From positions 67,867 through 131,866 of the forward strand of contig CAJNOP010000002.1 in assembly GCA_905250075.1 (NCBI GenBank): a DNA stretch of 64,000 nucleotides, given 5' to 3'. Every line of letters starts with the position of its first letter. Within the stretch, counting starts at the first letter, position 1. The notes under the pieces are model-generated. The model did no database searches. It worked only from the letters and a program-made list of their open reading frames with translations, and was not told the origin of the DNA. Positions 1 to 11,213 of this stretch are shown here, piece after piece. The position numbers and the translations under genes are program-made. Origin of the DNA: Rotaria sp. Silwood1 (Eukaryota; Rotifera; Eurotatoria; Philodinida; Philodinidae).

Positions 1-515
1 ATCTGTCCTTGTTCAAATATTTTACTTCCTCATTTTGAATACACAGAAACCAGCGTCGGTGAACAGTAGACATGCTCTCGTTCATATTCATCTGAAAAAT
101 TTTTTTCTTATATCGGAAATGTTTTTATGCATTTTCTGTACGGTTTTTTACTACGAACAAACAATATTTAAAGATCATTACACGTTAAATATGTCTATAT
201 TATCCCCATACTAATGTACTCAAATAGGACACTAGAAGCTCGTGATATAGTGGCTAAGAGGTAAATTTTCACATTAATAACTGTAAATGTATGCCTACCA
301 TGTCTGATTTTAATCGAAATACTTGGAGACAATCGATATTAAAACTACGAAAATAATATCATTTTTATCGCACTATGTAGAAGCTAATGATGTCATTAGC
401 AAAATTTTATCTAGCATACATTTTGTTTTCACCTGTTTAAAATCCCAAAGCACAACTAGAAGTATATTCTTGTTTTTTTTCAAACTTTGCTTTCACTCCG
501 CTTTCCTTTCATCCA
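1..515. other. 5' flank without recognised gene
   Basis: I see no coding sequence with family resemblance here. Short open frames exist but look like chance. The last part is presumably the promoter and 5' UTR of the secreted repeat protein that starts at 516. Confidence 0.4.
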
Positions 516-1774
516 ATGATGCTTTCCTACATAATATTAATGTTCCTCGTAATAATGGGGAAATCGATGAGCTCGATTACACCGACCTATCATATAGTGA
601 ATACAACTGCAAACTATTCAATATACTCAGACCATGCAAATTATTCAACTGATACATCAACAGCTTGGTACCAGCTGCATTCAAGTACTACTACCTACCC
701 TACACAATCATCAACTCAGTGGTATCCGTGGAATACTGACTATGAAACTCCTTCATCAACAGCTTGGTACCAATTACATTCCAGCACCCCTAGATACCCT
801 ACACAATCATCTACTCAGTCGCATCCATGGCATACTGACTATCAAACTGCTTCATCAACAGCTTGGTACNNNNNNNNNNAACAGCTTGGTACCAGCAGCA
901 TTCCAGTACCCCTAGATACCCTACACGATCATCAACTCAATGGTATCCATGGTATACCGACTATGAAACTACTTCATCAACAGCTTGGTACCAATTACAT
1001 TCAAGTACTCCTAGATATCCTACACAACCATCAACTCATTGGTACTATAATTATACTAGTTACCCAAACAATACATCAACACCTGCCGCTACTACTGAAG
1101 ACTTTTATTGGACGTCGACCTCGTCACAACATCCAAATTTGATGGGGTCTTTTCATCATTTATTTATCAACTCGTTCACAACCGTTGATATATCTCGGGC
1201 AAAAAATGTTGTGTTGCAAGGTACTATGGAACCTACGCCTTCTCCAGTTGAATTTTACTGCAGCTCAAATATGTTTCATGATGTGTCGATCAATTTAACC
1301 AACATGACTCTGACCATCGATTCACCAGGAGACTGTGATGTTACTATTTATGTATACGAACTTCAAACCATTCAGATCGGAGCTGTCTCTAGACTTAGAA
1401 CATCGAACTATTTGAGAGGTAATCAATTAAAAATTGAAGCAAGTGACACATCTCAAATGATGTTAAATAATATCACATTTGAAGATGTTGAAGTTCGACT
1501 GTTAAAAAGTAGTAATGTAACACTTTCGGGTTCAACTGAACAACTCCATGTTATTCAGCTAGGTCAAGGAACTTTTGACTCTCGTTCCCTTTCAACCAAT
1601 CATGCAACACTATTCACGGATAATTCTGGTTTAGTTAAAATCAAATCCAATAGTTATCTTTCATTATCAGTCGGTAGAATGGGCAATGTCATTTGGTGTT
1701 CACCTTATGGAGATATTAAAACAGAACGCACAATGAACGAAAATTCACGTAATATTATTTATCATTGTGATTAA
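516..1774 (+). CDS. Secreted Tyr/Ser/Thr-rich repeat protein with GIN (DUF2807)-like beta-helix domain, interrupted by assembly gap
   Basis: The start ATG at 516 opens a hydrophobic signal peptide (MMLSYIILMFLVIMG). Next come 33-residue repeats carrying motifs such as SSTAWYQLHSS, YPTQSST and WYPW. The C-terminal ~220 residues show alternating short beta repeats (for example SNVTLSGSTEQLHVIQLGQG) like the bacterial auto-transporter adhesin head GIN / DUF2807 family, a parallel beta-helix found mostly in Bacteroidetes. Several NxS/T sites fit an extracellular protein. A 10-N gap at 870-879 splits the frame: codons upstream run in the frame of 516, downstream in the frame of 863. The gap length is therefore nominal and the gene is probably not broken. 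No intron is evident after the gap. The stop at 1772-1774 is followed by AATAAA near 1820. A role as surface or matrix adhesin is inference; the GIN match is by eye. Confidence 0.7.
661..1080 (+). repeat. 99-bp coding tandem repeat (33 aa unit)
   Basis: The anchor CAGCTTGGTAC recurs at 660/661, 760, 859, then 882 and 981 after the gap: spacing 99 bp, except 23 bp across the N run. Each unit encodes STAWYQ..HSST..YPTQSSTQ..PW.TDYET. At least four full or partial units are visible, and the last decays after about 1040. Confidence 0.9.
870..879. other. Assembly gap (10 N) inside the 99-bp repeat
   Basis: Ten Ns lie between two copies of the same 13-nt string (AACAGCTTGGTAC ends at 869 and recurs at 880-892). 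The gap sits exactly in a tandem repeat, so the true copy number is unknown. Confidence 0.95.
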
Positions 1775-2408
1775 TAGTGATTAATTAATGTGAGAGTTTT
1801 TCGAGGTCTTGAAGTCAGAATAAAAACTTGAAACGCTTACCATAATAAATAAAGAAACAATATGAGAAAGAGATTGACAACGCACATGATCGTTTGAAAT
1901 AAGTTTTACATACATTCGTGAAATATTAAAGACGTCTAAATGTTTCATTGAAAAGCTACCATAAAAAACAAACTACTTTAAATCTTACATATCATAGATC
2001 TGACGATCAATGCTTGATTTCTCTAGAAATTATCGTATTTTTCATGAAGAATTTCATATGGCTTTCTTTATGAATATCATACTTCAAGGTGAAGCATCTT
2101 ATTTCTTATTAACAAATGAAAAGAAAAAACTTTTGTAACCATGCATTGCAATTATTAATTTATTATCAACTAGAAAATTTTATCAAACATGAAAGAAAAA
2201 AAGAATTATCTACTATCACTAGAAAATGGAAGTTTTTGTTTGGCACCTCTAAGTAACTATCACGCAACTACAAATAGTCGTTAACAAAAGAACTACTTGC
2301 TAATATTGTTTTGCATCACATTGCAGAAAAAAAAACAACAAACTACTATAATTATTATAAAAGAAAAAATGGAATGTACATTGACAGCAACTAAAAGATC
2401 TATGCTTA
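1775..2408. other. Convergent intergenic region (3' UTRs)
   Basis: This stretch lies between the stop of the + strand repeat protein and the stop of the - strand RSF1-like gene, so it should contain both 3' ends. Candidate AATAAA signals lie near 1820 and 1846 on +. I see no gene. Confidence 0.5.
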
Positions 2409-5400
2409 TTAAGTCGATGTTGATAGACCATGATTGCCATTAGCTTGATTTGTGTCACTCGGTTCTGTCATTGGTGTTTCAGGTAAACAAGTTAAATCAA
2501 AATTTGCTGTTGGATCAGCCATTATAAATTGATATGAAAGCATTGAAGGCGTACATGGTGCTCGATAAGGAGCAGCTTTCTAAATAAACATAAGAAAATA
2601 GATTTTGTCTTCAACAAACAAAACAAAAAATCAAATAAAATTTACAATCTTACTGGTATATTTGAAGGTTTTTTTAAATTTAAACCAGTTGTTTTTAATA
2701 TTTCTTGTTCATCTGGAAAATCATCATCATCCGATAATTGATATTCTTCATATTGTGAATTTTTATTTTTTTGTTTTGAATTACCATTCTTTTTTGTTCC
2801 ATCTAATTTGGAAATTGCAAAAAAAAAACAAAAAAACAATGAAATTATATTTAAAAAAAAGCGTTTCCTTGTTAGTTTTACACACTTGAATTTTTAACTT
2901 TTGTTTCATCTTCTTCATTTTCTTCTTGTTCTTCATCATCATCTTCATCTCCAACTAATTTTTTAATATGATCTGTTATGCTTGTTCGTGTTATACCTTT
3001 TCCTTGAGAAAATAATCGACGTTTATGTGCTAATTTTTCATAATCATCATCCTCATCAATAGATGATTCATGACTAATACGCCGTCTTCGATAAGGTCTA
3101 CGTGCTGGCACTGGAGGATGACCATTTTCTTCTTCATCACTAAACTTTTCTGGTTGAATCGAAGGTTTCTTTTTTGTAGTTACTGTCCGTCGTTGTCGTC
3201 GTTTAGGAGCCTTAGAAGCTTCATTTTTATCAGTTGCATTTTCAACAACTGGTGTTTTATTAACTGACTTATTAGTAGTTGGAGTTTGATCAAACGAATT
3301 ATTAACAACTGGACGTTTATCAAATGTATTTTTAGCAGTTTCATTTGTACCAATTATATTTTGATCGAATTCAGTTGTTGGTTCAGTTTTTATTTTAATT
3401 CCTGATGGTAAATTGTTTAGATTAGCTTCAGAAACTTAATAAAGAAAAACAATATGAATATTTCGATGTTTGTCATAGATCAAACACGTTACAAAATAGA
3501 CCTTTGGAAATCTCTCTTGTTCAGGTTCTAATACAAAAATTTACTGTTTCGATCTTGTTCATTTCTATGTTTGATTTGTTAATATGATAGAAATTGAACT
3601 CTGTCCAATGTCATAGATTGTCTTAGGGATAGACGAAGTATACTGATCTTTTCAAACTTATTCAAGAGATAATGACTATTATTTTTCTTATGCAAAATAA
3701 TATATGCTTCATATTTATTCTTTTAATACAGTTTACATTAGTATGTTTAAATAACCTACTTTATATTATATAAACTATTCTCATACGTCTGATGTCATTG
3801 GCTTCGTAACCGTTCGAGAAACATTTTCTATTAGTGAATACTTCATTTCAAATGCTGTTTATCGTAAGAATTGTTATAAGCATAGAAAATTCGTTTTATT
3901 TATATGTAGAAATCAATCAAAACTGCGCAAAATAAAGTAAACTTCAGAAATTTTCTAGATTATGTACTTTCAGACATGTTTTCTTCGAAGTTATTACGCA
4001 ATTATACATACGAATGCTATCTTCTTCTGATCGAATTGTTGATTTACGTTGATTATTACGATTGGGTTTTCTAAAAAAAGATATCATAAATTAATAAAAT
4101 TAAAATGAGATTTTTATACTTTGCATTGGATTTCTTTTTTGGTTTTGATGATGTTGATGATTGTCGTTGACTTTTCCAAGCTGTATCATCGTCACTCATA
4201 CCGAAATCATCATTATCATCATAATCTCTTGCATCACTTCGACTATCATCATTGAAAGTTCTAAATTGAAAGAAAAATATTCTATTTTAGAAAAAACTAA
4301 ATTTTCTATAAATGCATACGGTTGTCGATTAGGTCGAATATCATCATAATCTCTTGCATTTCGACTATCCTCGTTTATAGTTCTAAATTAAAAGCAAAAT
4401 ATTATATTTTGAAAATCAATTATTCTATGAACACATACGGAGGATGTCGATTTGATAGAAAATCATCATAATCTCTTGCACTTCGGCTATCATCGTTCAT
4501 AGTTCTAAATTGAAATTAAAAGATTTTATTTTAGAAGAAAAGAAAATTTCTCTTAATACGTACGGACGTCGATAAGATAGAAGACTATCATTATCTCTTG
4601 CTTCGCTTCGGCTATCAGAATTTATAGTTCTGAATTGAAACCAAAACAAAAAAAAAAGATTTTCTTTTTAGAAGAAATAAAATCTCCTATTAATACATAC
4701 CGACGTCGACTAGGTAGATATTCATCATTATGTTTGCTATTTGACGCATCAAAATCATCATCAAATTCATAACGGCGACGTTTTCCTGGTTGTTTTCTTT
4801 TTATAATGATTTCATCCGAATCATCTATATTAATAAATTTTGTGAATTTAAAAAAAACAACATTAGAAAATGATGAATCTTTTTGGTAAACTCTATCCAA
4901 ATAGTTTGTATGTATCAGAAGTATTGATGGATTGATCCTTTGACAGATCAATGGTAGATGTTTTCACGAGTTCAATCTGCTTACAAAATTGGGAAGCAAC
5001 AATATATAATCTAGTTATTTTTTGCCAAATTATCATCATTATAATACTAGGCGAAGTTGTGTCCGCTATATGAGCATTTTTATAGCCGATATGCCAAACG
5101 AAAGTCTTATTTTTAATTATTTTATGCACGTCTAATTTTGAGACATCATGCAATGCGATCAATTCTTTTGTCGATTTTTCTTCTTTAGTGTAAAGAAAAT
5201 GGTGATATAGTCGATTAATCAATATTTTCGTTCGGTTTTGACCTATACTTATTTCCAAGTATATTACGTCTGATTCTTTGAAAAGTTTGATCCATACGTA
5301 GATTGTTGATTTTCCAGTCTTAAAAGCAATTTGTTTCGAAATCTAGCGGTCACCTAATCCTTGCCCTGTAATTGTAGTATAACAATTTGCATGCCTTCAC

Positions 5401-8400
5401 TTCTTATAATTCTCTAACGAATGAACTAAGAACGAAGTCTCTGAACTATATTTGTAGTACTGAAGAAACGAAAAGAGTCCCATTCTTTATGAACCAAGCG
5501 TCGAATATTTTACTAATAAAATTTATATTAATCCGTTGCTCGAAGAAACAAAATGTTCAACTCATGAGATGGATCGGATTAAAACATATTAGCCATCGAG
5601 ACAAGTGGTATGTATTGTCTGTCTATTAACAAAGAATGATATTGACAATGTAAAGCCATTTGTAAAGGTTTTCTTAGTACATGAAAAACTCTTATATATT
5701 ATGATCAAATAAAATACCTGAATCATTATCAATTAAGTCTTTATTAATTCCAGCATCAATCATAGCTTCTTTCATTTTTTTATCATAATCATCAAAAGAA
5801 TAATTTTGTGCTTTTCGTCGACATGATCTTACACGACGTTTTCCTGTTTGTTCTTGTTCTTGTTCTTGATCGGATGGTTTTCGATTTTCATCATTTTTAC
5901 GTCCATAAACACTATCATCATCATCATCTTCTTCTTCCTTATTATTATCATTATTATGATTATTATTATTTGTTGAATTCGTTTTCTTTTCAATTTCTTG
6001 TTCTTCTTCTTCTTCGTCTTTTTCATCGCTTGAAACAATACCATTTGTTTTATGTTCATTTGTTGGTTGTTTAACATATCGATCAAGATTAACAGCAACA
6101 TTTGTTAAACGTTTTCTTCGTTTTGATACATATAATCGACGTTTCATTTCAAAATCTTTTTGATCTTTTATAAGTATAAGTAATTTTTCAACTAAACCAT
6201 CACATAAACGTTTATGTTCACATAATGGACAATACCAACTGTCATTAGGTATTGATAATAATTCAGGTTTAAGACATTCTAAATGATATGCATCATCACA
6301 ATCTTCACATAATAATAAAGATTCAGGATGATTGTTTTGTAAACATATAGAACATGATGTTAATGGTCTTTGAAATTGTTCATGACATTGTGCAACAGTT
6401 TTTGCTTTACGATTAGAAATGGAATCATCATCATTGTCTTCTTCTAATAAATTTCCAGTAAGAAGTTCATCTACTTCTGATTTATCAGGCAAATAATCAT
6501 CGGAAAAATCATCATCATTATATAGTGGATTTTCATCAGAAGTTGATGACGAATGGTCATTCATTGATGTTTTACCACGACGACCCTTACGTTGACGACG
6601 ACCATTTGTCTTAGATGATTGAGTAGGACTTTTCCATCCTTCATCTACTGATTTCTTTGTTCTTGAACTCTAGAAAAAAAAAAGTACAAAATTATACGAC
6701 AAACTATGTTTGAAATAAAGGAATACAAACAGCTGATATTTATTCGTATAGAGACTAAGAATTCTTCTTTATAGTCTTTCAAATATGATGAATGAGACAC
6801 CAAATTATTTCTCAAAGTTTCTATACTATTTTCATTTCTAATAGGGATTGTGTTCCTACTTTATTCAAATAATTGACTGAACTAACTGGTACTATCATTG
6901 CAATGGCTACTACAAACAATTAAAATATTTCTTTTTTTTTTTATTAGATGTCCCTTCCATAATGCTAATGAATTATATTTTGGATTTGTTTTTATCATAT
7001 GAAATAGAATGTATAGATTAGTCGAAATATAAAACCTAAAGAATTCCTAGAACTTATCGCCTATCTTTTTTCAATCAGCATAAACTGTCCATACTAATAA
7101 TCAAAGTGAAATTGAACTTCACATGAATTACACAAATACGTGAAATTGATGGCAATACGCGTATACCTTAATCAACTGCCTACTACAGATGAATTTATTA
7201 CGAAAATCAATGATTCTTAACAAAAATTTGATACAAAATCTAATAAGAGTATACAATAACTGCAACATACGAAATAATTTATAGTGTGAAAATCTTAGTA
7301 CAAAATATTCACCCACTATAAAAACAATTGGTCAGTGTAAATTTAGTAAAAAAAACGTTTCAAAATTGTATCTGTAAAAAAGCAAATAAGCGAAATCTCA
7401 ATTATGCTTTTTCACTTAGAATCTAGTTTCTATAGAAACCAGGATTAGTCAGAAAAACAATCGTTGTTTCAAAAACCGCTTTTAAGGCATTGCTATACAA
7501 AGTTAGAGATTATATTTATGACAATATAATGAATCCGTTCAGCTGAATAAGCGGCTCTAAAAGTACTACTTGTAAATTTATTTTTGAAATAGTAAAGTTT
7601 CTTTTTTAAACAATTAAAATAAAGAAATGATTAAATCTTTGATGCACTCGATATTGCAATATATTCTTACTCGTGAAGCAGATTTGCTTGCGTTTGATGA
7701 AGCTGGTGAAAGTTCAGCCAAACGTGATCTACGACCACGTTTTGATCGACGTAATGCAATAGGTAATTCAACATTATTTGTTGAGTCTTTCTTATCTGGA
7801 ATTTGATGAGAATCTTGACTAACTTCATCATGTTTTTCATTATCTTCTGCATCGCTTTCACTATCATCATAATCTACAAGTTTACGTTTTATTCCTTGTT
7901 CTAATAATGGTTTTAATACAATAGCTTGTACACTATCATTATCATTTTTTGATGTTATATGTTGGTCATGAAAGCTACTACTTGTATTTTCTATATCTTC
8001 ATATTTATAACTATAATTAACATTATTATAAATTGAATCGTCTGAATAATCACCAGAATATGTATCATCTCTTGCATTAATTGATGATGAAATACTTAAA
8101 CGATTAGGATTAATTTCACTAGAATTTCCTGATTCATTATCAGATGTTACATCTTGAAATAAAAATATAAATAAAATTTTAAAAGAAAAATTTTTAAAAT
8201 TTTTCTTAACAAACCCATATCATCTTTTTTTTCAACATCATCAATCTTAAAAGGTGATAATATTGGTGGTGACGATGGTAAATCGCGATTAAGATTAACA
8301 ACTGGATCAAAATCAACATCATCTGTTTTAACAATATCTTGAAAATATAATGAAATAGAAACTTTTTATTTTTCTTTGAAAATTCTATTTAAAATTTTTT

Positions 8401-11213
8401 TTACCTGAATGAAGTAATACTAATGAAGAACATAGTTCGTCTAAAAGTTCATTTTTAGGTTTATTATCTGATAAATTGAATGAATAACGTTCTTCAAATT
8501 CATTTGATGATGATAAACAATTAAATGATTCATAAGAAAATTTCCATTCTAAATGAATTTAGTATTATCAAAAAACAAAAACATTAAATACGAAGTAAAA
8601 AATTTTACCAGGAAATTTTTTTCGTATAATATGATCAGTTATAAGAAGTTTTATTAGATTTTCTAATTCAGTTTGATTTCTAGATCACATATACAAAGGA
8701 ACAAATATATAAGAAATAAATTTAATATTACTTTGCTACATTTATCCATGTATGTTTATTATCAATATTTTCACGAAATACACGCATAAAACATTCCGTA
8801 TCCTGTAAGAAAATAAAAAATGAATTAATTATGTCATCAATAGAAAGTTTTCTAATTCTCAAATTCAATATGAATATATATGTATATCAAACACAAAATT
8901 CTGAAGAGATTACCCTGTTACTCATACGAACTTTTTCTGGGCAGTTTCCTCTATTAGAAAAAAAAGTGAATAGTCATTCATTTTCATTATTAAAAACAAA
9001 CAGAACTATATTATCGGTCACTGTGAGAAACCTTTACAAAATCTCTGATGAGGAAAGTCCTTCAACTGATAAATCGATTTTGAGTCGAGACTATGTACAT
9101 TTATGTAGATCCAAATGAGCTATGAATATTCGAAAAAAAGGGTTCGTGCCTTTAGCTTATTGTTGTAGAGATACTGTACTTTTACAGTATTGTTGAAATA
9201 AGTACTGTGGCTTAGAAAAATTGATTTTTGAATTGCGACTTGAAACTCTACATAGAAATAAACCTTAACACAAACAGTTTATTGTGAACGTTTCAGATCT
9301 TGCTGCTGTTCCTATCTTAACAAACAACCATGGTAATGGCATGGTTTTTTTTTACAGTGTTCATATAAATCGGCAGATCTGACGCTCGTATTGCATGATA
9401 GAAGTAAATCAAAAGACTTGAAACTTTGACAATAAACTACTCTTATTAAGATTAATCTCTATGCAAAGTTTTAAGTTGAAATCCAAAAAATCAGTTTTTC
9501 TGGATCACAGCATTGATTTAAAAAACACCAAAAATGTGTAGTATCTTCGTAGCAATAAGTTAAGGGCACGAACTTTTCTCAAAGTATTCACGGTTTATTT
9601 GGATCTACATAGTACATTAAGGCTCAATTTATAAGTTCCAGCAACTCCTTCATGAGCAAAAACTAAGCAAGTACAGTATAAACAACTATGCACTTTTTCA
9701 TTTTACATAACACCTAACATTAAATTTTTAACGAAAACCAATATATGTATTAGTGTTCATGTCTTCAAATGTAGTTTTCTTTGTATACATTCACATATAT
9801 AAACATATTATTAGTTAAGGCATTAATAAAATGAACTCTGTTTGATGTACTCAGCTTTTCTTATTCATATTTTACGAGAAACACATGTGCTACTTATCTC
9901 TAGTTTAGATTATACTTGAACTAATAATCTATAAAACAGATGGAAATATGCAATAAAAATAAACAAACACGATAAATTCAGATTACACGGATCTTTAAAT
10001 TCTACAAATCAAGTAGCTTCCGATTGTAACTTAAGATTATAGTTCAATATTCTATGGCTTTTCGCAAATTATCTTATAAATAATATCATTCAAAATAAAA
10101 TTCACGGATGATGATTCAAAAGGTCCCAGCCGTCAATTAAACAAATAAAAAAAGTATTGAAGAAGTTTTTAGATGCAATGCGAGTAAGTTCTGAAATCGT
10201 TTTGTCTAAACGCGAGTCGAGACCGACGGACAAAAAACTGTGTGGCACCTAACCCACGCATCTCGAGGTCTACTATATTCTGCATGTTTTATAAAATGAT
10301 GAAAATGTACAATTCGACATATTCAAAAAAAAACAAAGCGAAAATTGATGTCTTAAAATTCTTTATTTTCTTTTTACCATAAATAACCAATACGATGCAC
10401 CAAATCGATCTCGACCAAATGGTTTTGAACGTATTTCATGTGATGGATTATTAGCAACAAAAGTTTTCAATGTCTGATCACAATCAAATTGTTTTTCTAA
10501 TAAATTCTATAATAAAAAAAAAAAAATTTTTTTTTGTGATAAATTTTGTTTGAAAACAAAGAAAAAAGAATTTATGTTTACTTTTAAAACTCGAAGTTTA
10601 ATTTCAACATTTGATTTTGAATATCCATGTTCATTTAAGTAATCTCCATCATCATGATTAAAACGATCAGCAAACTAAATATAGAAAAATCATCTCAACA
10701 ACACAAAAATATCATTTAAATCTTTACCTTTGCTATACTTGGAACAAATTGGTCTCTTTTTAGCAATTTACCTGATGTAACTTTTCTAAGTAGAGCAAGA
10801 TGAAAATCAATAAAACGTCCACTAACTAAACAAAAGAAGCAAAGAACAAGGTTTTTTTTTGAAAGAAAAAAAAATATCATTTCATTCGTACGCTTTTCTT
10901 TTTCACATATTAGATTATCTTCAAGTATGCGTAATGGATAATTTTTCATTTTTATATATGAACGAAATTTTTCAATAAAACCAAGAATAATACCATAATC
11001 AGGATTATTTAATAAATTTAAACGTCGTTGATCACGTTTTAAACAAGGTTTTTCTTTTTCGTCTTCATCTACGGATGATTCGTCATCAAAAGAATCGACA
11101 CTATTTAATATCATTTCGACATCAGATTCAGTTAAAACTGGTAATGAAATAACTAATTCTTTTATTATTATTTCAGGATCTATATATATCGAATTATCAT
11201 TTTCTACATCCAT
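2409..11213 (-). CDS. RSF1: RSF1-like chromatin remodelling factor (Remodeling and spacing factor 1), 19 exons
   Basis: Homologue of the histone-chaperone subunit of the ISWI-class RSF complex (nuclear). Exons, 5' to 3': 11213-10892, 10825-10728, 10674-10582, 10506-10378, 8802-8732, 8679-8609, 8548-8405, 8337-8215, 8152-7671, 6669-5718, 4824-4701, 4629-4564, 4504-4439, 4382-4320, 4260-4120, 4070-4012, 3434-2886, 2802-2654, 2579-2409. They total 3873 nt, 1290 aa (human ~1440). The N-terminus matches the RSF1 DDT/WHIM region (PDYGIILGFIEKFRSYI; GRDRFGASYW; later CFMRVFRENIDNKHTWINVA). A C4HC3 PHD finger spans about residues 617-661 (CSIC..CEDC..YHLEC..CPLC), followed by the RSF1 signature after the PHD and RKAQNYSFDDYDKKMKEAM. 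Acidic and basic low-complexity tracts follow. The start was set at the first in-frame ATG; an upstream non-coding exon is possible. Intron 4 (1.6 kb) holds a fold-back element. Exons 12-15 are tandem duplicates. Confidence 0.88.
4260..4824 (-). repeat. Tandem duplicated symmetric exons in RSF1-like gene
   Basis: Exons 12 (4629-4564, 66 nt), 13 (4504-4439, 66 nt) and 14 (4382-4320, 63 nt), plus the start of exon 15 (from 4260), each begin AACTNT and encode variants of T-(I/M/F)-N-x-D-S-R-x-A-R-D. All have phase-2 boundaries on both sides, so each can be skipped without a frameshift. The introns between them are also alike, with GTATG/GTACG donors and CAATTTAG-type acceptors. This indicates unit duplication of exon plus intron. 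Confidence 0.85.
9095..9620. mobile_element. Fold-back (long inverted repeat) MITE-like element, copy A, in RSF1 intron 4
   Basis: The left arm from about 9100 (TGTAGATCCAAAT..., ...TTCGTGCC, ...AGCTTATTG, ...GATACTGTAC) is matched by the reverse complement of the right arm ending about 9618 (ATGTAGATCCAAAT, GTTCGTGCCC, AACTTATTG, GATACTACAC). The arms are each roughly 170-190 nt and imperfect, with a short central loop. No coding capacity. Copies of the same family lie at about 19625-20215 and 45975-46180. Confidence 0.75.

Noticed and set aside
634-1142. Other-frame open readings through the 99-bp repeat
   Set aside because: The 99-bp period keeps all frames open. Only the frame with signal peptide and GIN-like domain is coherent.
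5808-6101. Open frames on both strands opposite or alongside the RSF1 acidic region
   Set aside because: Shadows of the low-complexity Asp/Glu/Asn coding sequence in exon 10.
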